Assembly (NCBI GenBank): GCA_017547165.1
Contig: JAFYQK010000001.1
Location: 159,422-223,421, forward strand
Origin: Bacteroidaceae bacterium
GTDB lineage: Bacteria; Bacteroidota; Bacteroidia; Bacteroidales; Bacteroidaceae
Length of the DNA: 64,000 nucleotides
Direction: 5' to 3'
Each line of letters begins with the position of its first letter. The first letter of the stretch is position 1. The notes under the pieces are model-generated. The model did no database searches and was not told the origin of the DNA. It saw only the letters and a program-made list of their open reading frames with translations. The position numbers and the translations under genes were made by a program. Below are positions 45,010 to 54,704 of the stretch, one piece after another.

Positions 45010-48000
45010 ATGAAGAGAACATTTCTATTGATGTTTGCCCTCTTGTGCTTGGTTGTGCAAGGATGGGCAATTGATTTCACCGTAAGTGTTACGGGCGGAA
45101 CAACAAGTGGAGGTGCTGTCTACAATGGCAAGACCTACAAAAACGGTGCAACTATTTCTGTTGCCGATGACTATGAGAAGTCTGATTTCTCCGTAGTCAG
45201 CATTTTTGGCTATAGCGGCAAATTGGATTTGGATAGAACTAATTTTATAGTCAAGGTTGTATATTCTGTTTCTCCAGCAGTATCTACAGACGAGAAGTCG
45301 GTATGGTACCAAATCAAATTCAAGAATGGTGGCGCAGTACTTCAAGACAACGGTAGTGGCCAAAATGTGACCACAGCCAATGCTGATGTAACTCTCCCCA
45401 ACCAACAGTGGTGTGTGTTGTCAGCTGGTACAAATTATTACTATATTGTCAGCAATGGAGGCAATTACCTCAGCTTCAGTAATAGTAGGTTCCAGACAAA
45501 CTCTGACCAGAGTAAAGCTGTGAAGGTCAAGTTGCCCCAGTCTACCAATGATAAGAACTACTATGAGATTCAGCGTAACGGTACTTCACAGAACATGAAC
45601 CAATGGGGTGGTGCAGGTTCTGGCAAGGAACTCGGTGAATGGACTGCCGGTGACCCCAACAATCCTCTTACATTTATTGAAGTGGAATACGTTGAGCCAG
45701 TAAGTTTATTCTCTACAGACTCTAAGGAGTATTGGTATAATGTTAAGTTCAATAATAGTGGTCTTATGATTCAGGACAATGGTGCTGATGCAAAGGCTAC
45801 TGTGCAGAATGCCAATAATGCAAATAGTCAGTTGTGGAAGTTGGTTGGTAATGCAAGCAAGTTCCAGATGATCAGCAAGAACGGACGCTATGCACATATG
45901 GTACAGAGTAGCACTAATTCTGGTCAAACTTATCTCGTGTACACTAAGTCAACAGAAGACGCAAGCGGATTCTCGCTCAAGGAGAATGGTGGTGGTTACG
46001 AAATCAAGTGGAACGGTACAAGCGACGGCAAGGCATATTTCAACCAGTGGGAAGGTGCCAGTGCTGGCAGGAACATCGGTCTTTGGTCTTCCGATGCTGG
46101 CAATGTCGTTTTCTTTGTAGACCCAGCTGCAACCCCTGCAATGATTGAGGTGCCCATTACTGGTATTTCAAGCTTTACTCCCAAGAACCCCAACACTCTT
46201 TGGTACAAGACCTCTGCCGAGGCAACAAAGGTAAAATATCCTTGGATGGAATATGCATTGCCCTTGGGTAATGGTGAACTTGGTTGTATGGTATTTGGTG
46301 GTGTCTTCAAGGAGGAAATCCAGTTCAACGAGAAGACCCTTTGGAGCGGTCCTGCTAATGTGGTAGGTGCTGCATCTGGTAACCGTACATTCATGAACTT
46401 CGGTTCGTTGTTTGTTGAGAATCTTGATGGTGATATCAACAAAAATGGTGTTACTGATTATGTTCGTTATCTGGATATCGAAGAGGGTATTGCCGGAGTA
46501 GAATTCAAGAACGCAAACGGTACAAAGTTCACACGCAAATACTTCAGCTCTGCTCCTGACCAGGTTATCGTGGGCAGATATACAGCCGAAGGTTCTGATA
46601 AGATGTATTTGTTCTTCACTATGGAGGCTGGAGAGAGCATCGGTGCTAATGATGTTGTTTATGACAACGGAACAATAGTATTCACTGGTGCGATGCAGTC
46701 TGTAAACCATGCAGCACGTGTTCATATCAAGTCCGATGGTAGTGTTATCACTGGCGAAGACGGTATCTCTGTATTCAATGCTTCTTATGTTGAGTTCTAC
46801 CTTAAGGGCGCTACCAACTTCAATGGTGACATGAATGTTTTGAACAACTATTTCACCAGCGAAACTCCCACACAGGTAAGCAAGCGTGCAAAAGCAGAGA
46901 TTGAAAAGGCTATAGCTAAGGGTTACGAGCAGGTTGAGAGCGATCACATAGAGGACTTTACAACTATTACCAAGCGTATGACCTTCAATCTTGGTTTGAA
47001 GACTCCTACTGTTGATACCAAGGCACTTGTAGATAAGTATTATCCCAACAACAGCAATGCAACAAGCACAGCAAATGACCACCTGTTCCTTGAACAACTT
47101 TACTTCCATTTCGGTCGTTATCTGGCTATCAGTTCTAACCGCAAACCTATAGCTGCACCTAACAACCTGCAGGGTATATGGAACGACCGTGGCACCAATT
47201 CACCATGGAACTCCGATATTCATACCAATATCAATATCCAGATGAACTATTGGCCCACAGAGATTACTAACCTTTCTGATCTTCACAAGCCTTTTGTAAA
47301 CTTCATCATACGTGGTGCTAAGAGTTCTGGTTGGAAGAAGGTTGGTGAGGATTTCAATGGTGGTTATGGTTGGAGTGTTCTCACCGAGACATCTCTCTAC
47401 AATAGTATGAGTACTTGGGGAAGCAATTACCTTGTTGCTAATGTATGGTACACCAGCCACTTGTGGACCCACTGGCGTTACACCCAGGACAAGGAGTTCT
47501 TGGCTAAGGCTTTCCCTGTAATGTGGGATTGTGCTGAGTTCTGGTTCCACCGTCTAATTGAAGACCGTGGCTTTGACAATACTAAGGACGAACAGGCAAG
47601 TGTAAGAAACTATCATACTCCATACAAGTTTGAACCTGACGGAACATTGGTTGCCCCCAATGAGTTCAGTGCAGAGCAACACGATAATGAGAGCGAGGAC
47701 GGTACCGCTCACGCTCAGCAGATGATTTACTATTTGTTCCAGAACCTAAGCGAAGCAATCAGTATCCTTGGTCTGGAGAACACAGGTCTGACCACTGAGG
47801 ATGTAGCTACATTGAACCACTATTTGGAAAAGACCGACAAGGGTTTGCATACCGAGACATATACCGGTAGTTGGGGTTCTACCTACAATGATGTGAAGAC
47901 TGGCGACAAATTGCTTCGCGAGTGGAAGTATAGTCCTTTTGACATCAGTAACGACCGTGGCCACCGTCACATGTCTCACATGATGGCCCTATTCCCCATG

Positions 48001-48744
48001 GACCAGATTACTCCCGAGAGCGAATACTTCACTCCTGCCGTTAACTCTTTGAAACTCCGTGGCGATGCAGCTACTGGTTGGTCAATGGGTTGGAAGGTTA
48101 ACCTTTGGGCACGTGCTCAGGATGGTGACCATGCACACATCATCATTAAGAATGCCTTGAAGCACTCTACCGATTATGGTACAAATGCTGGTGCAGGTGG
48201 TATCTACTACAACCTTTTCGACTCTCATGCTCCCTTCCAGATTGACGGTAACTTTGGTGTTTGCTCTGGTATTGCTGAGATGTTGATGCAGAGTGCTCAT
48301 GGTTATATCAATGTTCTTCCTGCATTGCCAAAGGTATGGAACAAGCAAGGTGATGTTAAGGGTATGAAGGCAATTGGTAACTTTACCGTTGACTTCTCTT
48401 GGTCTGCAGGCAAGTGTCAGAGCATTCGCATCGAGAGCCATGCTGGTGCACCTCTTAAGTTGCGTTGCTTGAAGGGTGCTATGGCTCTTGACCAGGCAAG
48501 CGTTAAGGTTAACGGTGTTGAAGTAGCAGTTACTGTTAACGAGCACAGCATTGCAGAGATTCCTTGTGAGCAGGGCGACATTGTAGAGGTTGACTTCACT
48601 ACAGCAACTGGCATCTCTTCTGTTGCTGGTAATGGTGCTGGTAATGGCGCTACAGAAATCTACGATCTCAGTGGTCGTCGTCTTTCTGAGGTTCACTCTG
48701 GTCAGGTATATATCCAGAATGGTCAGAAGAAGGTTTCTAAGTAA
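45010..48744 (+). CDS. GH95 alpha-L-fucosidase with two lectin-like domains
   Basis: 1244 residues, far longer than usual for GH95 (750-850). After the signal peptide, two tandem ricin-type beta-trefoil-like domains lie at about 90-225 and 230-375; they share the pattern S-T-D-x-K-x-x-W-Y-x-(I/V)-K-F and end in a G(E/L)W-type motif. The catalytic part begins near 395 (WMEYALPLGNGELGCMVFGG). NINIQMNYWP near 740 carries the paired Asn of the GH95 site, and EFSAEQHDNESEDGTAH near 885 is the region of the general acid; many homologues read SPE there. DGNFGVCSGIAEM is near 1078. The end, IYDLSGRRL...YIQNGQKK, is a short sorting-like module. It removes alpha-1,2-fucose from mucin or milk glycans, fitting the adjacent sialidase. 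Confidence 0.88.
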   Translation: MKRTFLLMFALLCLVVQGWAIDFTVSVTGGTTSGGAVYNGKTYKNGATISVADDYEKSDFSVVSIFGYSGKLDLDRTNFIVKVVYSVSPAVSTDEKSVWYQIKFKNGGAVLQDNGSGQNVTTANADVTLPNQQWCVLSAGTNYYYIVSNGGNYLSFSNSRFQTNSDQSKAVKVKLPQSTNDKNYYEIQRNGTSQNMNQWGGAGSGKELGEWTAGDPNNPLTFIEVEYVEPVSLFSTDSKEYWYNVKFNNSGLMIQDNGADAKATVQNANNANSQLWKLVGNASKFQMISKNGRYAHMVQSSTNSGQTYLVYTKSTEDASGFSLKENGGGYEIKWNGTSDGKAYFNQWEGASAGRNIGLWSSDAGNVVFFVDPAATPAMIEVPITGISSFTPKNPNTLWYKTSAEATKVKYPWMEYALPLGNGELGCMVFGGVFKEEIQFNEKTLWSGPANVVGAASGNRTFMNFGSLFVENLDGDINKNGVTDYVRYLDIEEGIAGVEFKNANGTKFTRKYFSSAPDQVIVGRYTAEGSDKMYLFFTMEAGESIGANDVVYDNGTIVFTGAMQSVNHAARVHIKSDGSVITGEDGISVFNASYVEFYLKGATNFNGDMNVLNNYFTSETPTQVSKRAKAEIEKAIAKGYEQVESDHIEDFTTITKRMTFNLGLKTPTVDTKALVDKYYPNNSNATSTANDHLFLEQLYFHFGRYLAISSNRKPIAAPNNLQGIWNDRGTNSPWNSDIHTNINIQMNYWPTEITNLSDLHKPFVNFIIRGAKSSGWKKVGEDFNGGYGWSVLTETSLYNSMSTWGSNYLVANVWYTSHLWTHWRYTQDKEFLAKAFPVMWDCAEFWFHRLIEDRGFDNTKDEQASVRNYHTPYKFEPDGTLVAPNEFSAEQHDNESEDGTAHAQQMIYYLFQNLSEAISILGLENTGLTTEDVATLNHYLEKTDKGLHTETYTGSWGSTYNDVKTGDKLLREWKYSPFDISNDRGHRHMSHMMALFPMDQITPESEYFTPAVNSLKLRGDAATGWSMGWKVNLWARAQDGDHAHIIIKNALKHSTDYGTNAGAGGIYYNLFDSHAPFQIDGNFGVCSGIAEMLMQSAHGYINVLPALPKVWNKQGDVKGMKAIGNFTVDFSWSAGKCQSIRIESHAGAPLKLRCLKGAMALDQASVKVNGVEVAVTVNEHSIAEIPCEQGDIVEVDFTTATGISSVAGNGAGNGATEIYDLSGRRLSEVHSGQVYIQNGQKKVSK

Positions 48745-48787
48745 CCCTTATAAAGTATGGACAGTATAATGGTCCGTTAATATTAAA

Positions 48788-48824
48788 TTTTCCGTTCGAA
48801 GAGTTTGTTTCTTCGAACGGAAAA
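48788..48824 (+). terminator. Perfect 15-bp hairpin between the GH95 gene and the next gene
   Basis: TTTTCCGTTCGAAGA / TCTTCGAACGGAAAA with a 7-nt loop, followed by TATTTTTT. A strong terminator for the sialidase-fucosidase operon. It ends 11 bp before the ATG of the next gene, so it also shapes that gene's leader. Confidence 0.85.
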
Positions 48825-48835
48825 TATTTTTTAAT

Positions 48836-49354
48836 ATGAAACATAGTATTCTTGCTGTTATTCTCTTTTCCTCTTTCGCGTATTGTCACGTGACAATGGC
48901 TCAAACTCAATCCAATGCCATCTTCTTGGGTATTCCTCTTGGCGGTGATGTTGAAATTTTCCTTGACAGTCTCGAAATAAAAGGATACGAGATTCAAACA
49001 ACTTCCGAAACCTGCACCTCTCTTACAGGAATGTTCGATGGAGTACAGTGCATTGTCGAAGTGCATTTCACTCCCAGAAGTAATATTGTTCATCAGGTTA
49101 GTGTGTCCTTCTCGGAGTTTATGGAAAACGACATAGCAAGGATGTTGAAATACCGGCAGATAAAGAAACAGCTTAAAAGAAAGTATGCCCAGTGGGATTA
49201 TCGTCGTGAAAAAGGACTTGACGAATGGTCTTCTCCAAATGCACGTATATCCTTGGGAACACGTCGTTTTCCCGGACAGAGCTATAAGACCCTCTATGTC
49301 TGGTGGCAGGATAGGGAAGGATGGGAGACTCTAAACAATGAGATGAACGAATGA
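48836..49354 (+). CDS. Small secreted protein of unknown function
   Basis: 172 residues with a signal peptide ending near TMAQ. Mature start NAIFLGIPLGGDVEIFLDSL, then EIKGYEIQTTSETCTSLTGM; the C-terminal half is basic (RQIKKQLKRKYAQWDYRREK) and ends with aromatic residues (LYVWWQDREGWETL). The 'F-x-GI-L-x3-V ... KGY ... LTGMF-x-G' opening resembles the secreted protein at 1974-2402. No known domain was recognised. The start codon lies just after a terminator-like hairpin and no promoter core was found upstream, so expression may depend on read-through or on an unseen promoter. Confidence 0.65.
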   Translation: MKHSILAVILFSSFAYCHVTMAQTQSNAIFLGIPLGGDVEIFLDSLEIKGYEIQTTSETCTSLTGMFDGVQCIVEVHFTPRSNIVHQVSVSFSEFMENDIARMLKYRQIKKQLKRKYAQWDYRREKGLDEWSSPNARISLGTRRFPGQSYKTLYVWWQDREGWETLNNEMNE

Positions 49355-49476
49355 CGATAGTTTGTCACAAACACCATTCTGTTTCATCATACAAGTGATT
49401 ATACTATACATTATATATATTATATAGAGCGCACAGTCCTGTTGGATAATTGTATTGCAAATAAAGGGGTGAATCG

Positions 49477-49507
49477 TTGTGGATTTGCTCTTTTTTTTGT
49501 AGTTTTG
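49477..49507 (+). promoter_or_regulatory. Promoter of the saccharopine-dehydrogenase-family gene
   Basis: TTG at 49477-49479 and TAGTTTTG at 49500-49507 are spaced 20 bp, fitting the Bacteroidota pattern. Leader about 24 nt. Confidence 0.5.
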
Positions 49508-49537
49508 TAGTCAGGAAGAAATAAATTTAAAAGCAAT

Positions 49538-50773
49538 ATGGGAAAAGTTCTTATTATCGGCGCCGGTGGCGTCGCTACAGTGGCTGCTCACAAGGTGTGC
49601 CAGAACAAGGATGTGTTCACAGAGATTAAGATAGCCAGTCGTACAAAGTCAAAATGCGATGCTCTGGCTGAGGTTCTCAATAAGAAATACGGTACAAACG
49701 TAACCACAGCACAGGTCGATGCCGACAGCGTGGAGGAATTGGTTGCTTTGCTTTCAGATTACAAACCTGAGATTGTCATGAACCTGGCTTTGCCCTATCA
49801 GGACCTCACCATAATGGAAGCTTGTCTGCAGACTGGTTGTAACTATCTCGATACTGCCAACTACGAGCCTAAGGACGAGGCTCACTTCGAGTACTCATGG
49901 CAGTGGGCATATCGCGAGCGTTTTGAGAAGGCTGGTCTATGTGCCATCCTCGGTTGCGGTTTCGACCCCGGTGTAACAAGCATCTACACAGCCTATGCCG
50001 CAAAGCACTACTTCAAGGAGATGCACTATCTGGATATCGTGGACTGCAATGCAGGCAACCATCACAAGGCTTTTGCCACTAACTTCAATCCCGAAATTAA
50101 TATTCGCGAGATTACCCAGAAGGGTCTCTACTATGAGAATGGCAAGTATATTGAGACCGAACCAATGGAGATTCATCAGCCATTGACATATCCCGGTATC
50201 GGTCCCAAGGAGAGTTACTTGTTGCACCACGAGGAGATAGAGTCTCTGGTTATCAACTTCCCCACCATCAAGCGTGCACGCTTTTGGATGACCTTCGGTC
50301 AGCAGTACCTCAACTATCTTGACGTGATCCAGAACATTGGTATGGCTCGTATCGATGAGGTTGAGTACAAGGCTCCCAAGGCAGATGGCACAGGCGAAGA
50401 GGTTGTAAAGATTGTTCCTCTGCAGTTCCTCAAGGCAGTTCTTCCCAATCCTCAAGATCTTGGCGAGAACTACGATGGCGAGACCTCTATCGGTTGCCGC
50501 ATCCGTGGTATCGGCAATGACGGTCAGGAACATACATACTACGTCTACAACAACTGTTCTCACCAGGCAGCTTACGAGGAGACAGGTATGCAGGGTGTAA
50601 GTTACACCACAGGTGTGCCTGCCATGATTGGTGCCATGATGTTCCTCAAGGGTATCTGGAGTAAGCCCGGTGTTCATAATGTAGAAGAGTTTGATCCCGA
50701 TCCCTTTATGGACGAACTCAACAAGCATGGTCTGCCTTGGAACGAGGTTCATGATGGTGACCTTGAACTTTGA
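49538..50773 (+). CDS. Saccharopine dehydrogenase family protein, probable carboxynorspermidine synthase
   Basis: 411 residues. The NAD(P) Rossmann motif is KVLIIGAGGVATVAAHKVCQ, followed by EIKIASRTKSKCDALAEVLN and the family's LALPYQDLTIMEACLQTGCN and LDTANYEP. AGLCAILGCGFDPGVTSIYT and HHEEIESLVINFPTIKRARF match carboxynorspermidine/carboxyspermidine dehydrogenases of gut Bacteroidetes, which condense a diamine with aspartate semialdehyde in spermidine synthesis. The partner decarboxylase is not in the window. A lysine-pathway saccharopine dehydrogenase is the less likely alternative. Confidence 0.82.
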   Translation: MGKVLIIGAGGVATVAAHKVCQNKDVFTEIKIASRTKSKCDALAEVLNKKYGTNVTTAQVDADSVEELVALLSDYKPEIVMNLALPYQDLTIMEACLQTGCNYLDTANYEPKDEAHFEYSWQWAYRERFEKAGLCAILGCGFDPGVTSIYTAYAAKHYFKEMHYLDIVDCNAGNHHKAFATNFNPEINIREITQKGLYYENGKYIETEPMEIHQPLTYPGIGPKESYLLHHEEIESLVINFPTIKRARFWMTFGQQYLNYLDVIQNIGMARIDEVEYKAPKADGTGEEVVKIVPLQFLKAVLPNPQDLGENYDGETSIGCRIRGIGNDGQEHTYYVYNNCSHQAAYEETGMQGVSYTTGVPAMIGAMMFLKGIWSKPGVHNVEEFDPDPFMDELNKHGLPWNEVHDGDLEL

Positions 50774-50932
50774 TTATTCCTTAAAATTCCTACATAAACA
50801 TGGTGTAAGGTATCTTGGTGAGAATTGTATATTCGTGACCAATTCCACGGGATTTGCTGAAAATTAAATTCTCAGAGGGTTTTCAGTTGCTCTAAGTGCT
50901 ACACCTACAGTTAATTAAGAGTAAAAAAATAT

Positions 50933-51961
50933 ATGGCAAAAGATAAACAAACAGTAACAATAGACGAGAAGGCTTCAAAACTCAAGGCACTTGAGGCAGC
51001 TCTTGGCAAGATAGAAAAAGACTTTGGCAAGGGAAGCATAATGAAGCTTGGCGAGAAGACAATAGAAGAGATAGAGGTTATTCCCACAGGTTCTATTTCT
51101 CTTAACTATGCCCTTGGAGTAGGCGGATATCCCAAGGGACGTATAATTGAGATTTTTGGTCCCGAGAGTTCTGGTAAGACAACCCTTGCCCTTCATGCCA
51201 TTGCCGAGGCACAGAAGAATGGAGGTATTGCAGCCTTCATCGATGCGGAACATGCTTTCGATCGTTTCTATGCAGAGAAACTTGGTGTTAATACAGCAGA
51301 ATTGTTCGTATCCCAACCAGATAATGGCGAGCAGGCACTTGAAATTGCAGACCAGTTGATACGTTCATCTGCAGTTGATATTGTTGTCGTTGACTCGGTG
51401 GCGGCTCTTACACCTAAGGCAGAGATAGAGGGTGATATGGGTGAGAATAAGGTTGGTCTTCAGGCTCGTTTGATGAGTCAGGCTTTGCGTAAGCTCACCT
51501 CTACCATTTCCAAGACAAACACCACATGTATCTTCATCAACCAATTGCGTGAGAAGATTGGTGTTTCTTTCGGTAATCCCGAGACTACAACCGGTGGTAA
51601 TGCCCTGAAGTTCTATTCAAGTGTCCGTCTCGATATTCGTAAGAGTTCTTCCATTAAGAGTGGCGAGGAGATTTGTGGCAGTCTTGTTAAGGTTAAGGTT
51701 GTTAAAAACAAGGTTGCTCCTCCATTCCGTAAGGCAGAGTTTGAGATAAGCTTCGGTGAGGGTATCAGCAAGGTAGGCGAGGTCTTTAATCTTGCTGTCA
51801 ATATGGATATCATCAAGAAGAGCGGCAGTTGGTTCAGTTATAATGAGACTAAACTGGGTCAGGGCGCTGAAGTCGCCAAGGGTATTCTTCGTGATAACCC
51901 CGAGCTTTTAAATGAATTAGAAGACAAAGTGACTGCAAAACTGAAGGGTGAGGCGCAATAA
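50933..51961 (+). CDS. recA: Recombinase A
   Basis: 342 residues. Strand exchange and SOS co-protease. Walker A is [58 protein letters not shown] (Walker B) and [20 protein letters not shown] (L2 loop) follow. A short acidic C-terminus is absent; it ends [10 protein letters not shown]. It is preceded by a 159-bp gap with several short dyads (GAATTGTATATTC at 50822) but no certain SOS box. Confidence 0.98.
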   Translation: MAKDKQTVTIDEKASKLKALEAALGKIEKDFGKGSIMKLGEKTIEEIEVIPTGSISLNYALGVGGYPKGRIIEIFGPESSGKTTLALHAIAEAQKNGGIAAFIDAEHAFDRFYAEKLGVNTAELFVSQPDNGEQALEIADQLIRSSAVDIVVVDSVAALTPKAEIEGDMGENKVGLQARLMSQALRKLTSTISKTNTTCIFINQLREKIGVSFGNPETTTGGNALKFYSSVRLDIRKSSSIKSGEEICGSLVKVKVVKNKVAPPFRKAEFEISFGEGISKVGEVFNLAVNMDIIKKSGSWFSYNETKLGQGAEVAKGILRDNPELLNELEDKVTAKLKGEAQ

Positions 51962-51992
51962 ACTGACAAACTGACATATTATTTCTATAAAA

Positions 51993-52023
51993 CAAGGCTC
52001 GTGCACTTTTGGCACGGGCCTTG
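51993..52023 (+). terminator. Hairpin downstream of recA
   Basis: CAAGGCTCGTGC / GCACGGGCCTTG, 12-bp stem with one G-U pair and a 7-nt loop, 32 bp past the recA stop. There is no T-run, so termination strength is uncertain. Confidence 0.6.
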
Positions 52024-52079
52024 CGTATTATATAGTGAGCGGGCAAGTAAACGACAGTGCTTACGCGTTCATTATATAT

Positions 52080-52087
52080 TAAATTTG
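52080..52087 (+). promoter_or_regulatory. Candidate promoter -7 element of dnaK
   Basis: TAAATTTG fits TAnnTTTG, 38 bp before the dnaK ATG. No CIRCE inverted repeat was found. Confidence 0.35.
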
Positions 52088-52125
52088 AAATTAATAAGAA
52101 AACGAAAAAATAAAAATATACAATT

Positions 52126-54033
52126 ATGGGAAAGATTATTGGAATTGACTTAGGTACAACAAACTCTTGTGTATCAGTATTCGAGGGCAATGAGCCCGTG
52201 GTTATTACCAACAGCGAGGGTAAGCGTACAACCCCCTCTATCGTTGCTTTCGTTGAGGGTGGTGAGCGCAAGGTAGGTGATCCCGCAAAGCGTCAGGCAA
52301 TCACCAACCCCAAGAAGACCATCTTCTCTATCAAGCGCTTCATGGGTGAGACCTATGACCAGGTTAGCAAGGAGGTTGGTCGCGTTCCTTACAGTGTAGT
52401 TAAGGGCGACAACAACACTCCTCGTGTTGACATCGACGGTCGTCAGTACACTCCCCAGGAGATTAGTGCTATGGTTCTTCAGAAGATGAAGAAGACCGCC
52501 GAGGACTATCTCGGTCAGGAAGTAACTGAGGCTGTTATCACAGTACCTGCTTATTTCTCTGATTCTCAGCGTCAGGCAACCAAGGAGGCTGGTCAGATTG
52601 CAGGTCTCGAGGTTAAGCGTATCGTAAACGAACCCACAGCAGCTGCTTTGGCTTATGGTGTGGACAAGGGCGACAAGGATATGAAGATTGCCGTGTTCGA
52701 CCTTGGTGGCGGTACCTTCGATATCTCTATCCTCGAGTTCGGTAGCGGTGTTTTCGAGGTTCTCTCTACAAATGGTGATACTCACCTCGGTGGTGACGAT
52801 TTTGACCAGGTTATCATCGATTGGTTGGTAAATGGTTTCAAGGCAGAGGAGGGTATCGACCTTTCAAAGGATCCTATGGCTCTTCAGCGTCTTAAGGAGG
52901 CTGCCGAGAAGGCAAAGATCGAGTTGTCAAGCACAACCTCTACCGAAATTAACCTCCCCTACATCACAGCTGATGGCGGTATTCCTAAGCACTTGGTTAA
53001 GACCTTGAGCCGCAGCGAGTTCGAGCGTTTGGCAGACGGCCTCATCCAGGCTTGTAAGATTCCTTGCCAGAATGCTATGCGCGACGCAGGTCTCTCTAAC
53101 AGCGACATCAACGAGGTTATCCTCGTGGGCGGTTCTACCCGTATCCCTGCAGTGCAGAAGATGGTAGCCGACTTCTTCGGCAAGGAGCCTTCAAAGGGTG
53201 TTAACCCCGACGAGGTTGTAGCTCTTGGTGCTGCTATCCAGGGTGCATCTCTCTCTGGCGAGAAGAGCGACATCGTATTGCTCGACGTAACTCCTCTTTC
53301 TATGGGTATTGAGACAATGGGTGGTGTAATGACAAAGCTCATCGATGCTAACTCTACCATCCCCTGCAAGAAGAGCGAGGTGTTCTCTACTGCTGCTGAC
53401 AACCAGACTGCTGTTACCATCCACGTTCTTCAGGGCGAGCGCCCCATGGCAAGTCAGAACAAGAGCGTTGGTCAGTTCAACCTCGATGGCATTGCTCCTG
53501 CACGTCGTGGTGTTCCTCAGATCGAGGTTACTTTCGACATCGATGCCAACGGTATCCTCAACGTTTCTGCCAAGGACAAGGCTACCGGTAAGGAGCAGCA
53601 CATCACCATCACCGCATCTTCTGGTCTTTCTAAGGAGGAGATTGAGCGCATGAAGGCAGAGGCAGAGGCTAATGCTGATGCAGACAAGAAGGAGCGTGAG
53701 AAGATTGACAAGCTCAATCAGGCTGACTCTATGATCTTCCAGACCGAGAACATGCTCAAGGAGTCTGGCGACAAGATTCCTGCTGATGTTAAGGCTGAGG
53801 TAGAGGCTGCTCTTGAAAAGATGCGCACTGCTCACAAGGCACAGGACATTCCTGCTATCGATGCTGCAATGACAGAACTTCAGAACGCTGCAGCCAAGCT
53901 TTATCAGGCACAGCAGCAAGCTGGTGCAGGTCCCGACATGAACGGCGGTTGCAACGGTGGTTGCAATGCAGGCGCTCAGCCTCAGGGTGGCAAGGATGAC
54001 ATCCAGGATGCAGACTTTGAGGAAGTTAAGTAA
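52126..54033 (+). CDS. dnaK: Chaperone DnaK (Hsp70)
   Basis: 635 residues, full length. ATPase domain motifs: [39 protein letters not shown] and [15 protein letters not shown]. Substrate-binding domain: [19 protein letters not shown] and [20 protein letters not shown]. The tail is [16 protein letters not shown] then DADFEEVK, with the EEVK end typical of DnaK. No grpE or dnaJ is adjacent, the usual arrangement in Bacteroidales. A decayed copy of the last codons and terminator is found 4.2 kb downstream at about 58181. Confidence 0.98.
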   Translation: MGKIIGIDLGTTNSCVSVFEGNEPVVITNSEGKRTTPSIVAFVEGGERKVGDPAKRQAITNPKKTIFSIKRFMGETYDQVSKEVGRVPYSVVKGDNNTPRVDIDGRQYTPQEISAMVLQKMKKTAEDYLGQEVTEAVITVPAYFSDSQRQATKEAGQIAGLEVKRIVNEPTAAALAYGVDKGDKDMKIAVFDLGGGTFDISILEFGSGVFEVLSTNGDTHLGGDDFDQVIIDWLVNGFKAEEGIDLSKDPMALQRLKEAAEKAKIELSSTTSTEINLPYITADGGIPKHLVKTLSRSEFERLADGLIQACKIPCQNAMRDAGLSNSDINEVILVGGSTRIPAVQKMVADFFGKEPSKGVNPDEVVALGAAIQGASLSGEKSDIVLLDVTPLSMGIETMGGVMTKLIDANSTIPCKKSEVFSTAADNQTAVTIHVLQGERPMASQNKSVGQFNLDGIAPARRGVPQIEVTFDIDANGILNVSAKDKATGKEQHITITASSGLSKEEIERMKAEAEANADADKKEREKIDKLNQADSMIFQTENMLKESGDKIPADVKAEVEAALEKMRTAHKAQDIPAIDAAMTELQNAAAKLYQAQQQAGAGPDMNGGCNGGCNAGAQPQGGKDDIQDADFEEVK

Positions 54034-54058
54034 TAAAGAGGTTAATATATTAAAAGTC

Positions 54059-54092
54059 AAATGGCGGGCGCCCTATGGGGAACTCGCCATTT
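54059..54092 (+). terminator. Terminator of dnaK
   Basis: AAATGGCG / CGCCATTT (8 bp) around an 18-nt loop with an inner GCCC / GGGG pairing, ending in TTTTG. A diverged copy of this structure is at 58223-58259. Confidence 0.6.
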
Positions 54093-54262
54093 TGTATATC
54101 TATATTTCCAGTCTATGTTCCATTGCAAAAGTTTCTTCGTAATGCTTGCAAGGATTTAGGAAATAAACATAAATTGGGTTCGTGAACGAAGTAACTTGCC
54201 ATATCAGGTATGCTGTTGTTCCTTGCCTGCTTAATACAACAATCTACTAACAGAGATACCTA

Positions 54263-54703
54263 ATGAGAAGAATATCAAAAATATACGAGGACATACCAGC
54301 CAACTATCCCATTTGTCTTCATGCTGATTGTCCGAAGGCAGAAAACTGTCTTCATCAACTGGCATTCCGCCGTCATGCAGAATTGGGAAAACATCTCACT
54401 TTGATAAATCCTTCACTCTGTACCATGCAAGACAACTGTCCTCATTATGCTGACAGTAAACCAGTCATGTTTGCCAAGGGCTTCACCAATTTCCAGACAC
54501 ATATGTTCCCTCAGCAATATTCCAGATTCATGGATATGCTTATTTCACATTTTGGTCGCAATCAGTATTTCATGCGCAGAAGTGGTAAGGTGGTTCTTTC
54601 TCCCGAGGAACAGAATGTTATCAGACAGGCACTTGTGAAGTGTGGGGTAGAGGACAAATTCGAGTTCGACGAATACATCGAATCTATTCTTTGGAATCTA
54701 TAG
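54263..54703 (+). CDS. Cys-rich protein, DUF6078-like
   Basis: 146 residues, no signal peptide. Two Cys/His clusters, CLHADCPKAENCLHQLAF and CTMQDNCPHYADSKPVMFAK, may bind zinc or another metal. The rest is helical: FTNFQTHMFPQQYSRFMDML, then GRNQYFMRRSGKVVLSPEEQ and EFDEYIESILWNL. It resembles small DUF6078 proteins common in Prevotella and Bacteroides; no function is known. A decayed piece of a second copy lies at 58262-58325. The 22-bp repeat array D begins 1 bp after its stop codon. Confidence 0.65.
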   Translation: MRRISKIYEDIPANYPICLHADCPKAENCLHQLAFRRHAELGKHLTLINPSLCTMQDNCPHYADSKPVMFAKGFTNFQTHMFPQQYSRFMDMLISHFGRNQYFMRRSGKVVLSPEEQNVIRQALVKCGVEDKFEFDEYIESILWNL

Positions 54704-54704
54704 T

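Noticed and set aside
46168..47109. 313-codon antisense frame inside the GH95 gene
   Set aside because: It is the antisense shadow of a long conserved enzyme; cysteine-rich residues with no known domain. The same applies to long antisense frames inside dnaK, purC, the sialidase and the saccharopine-dehydrogenase-family gene.
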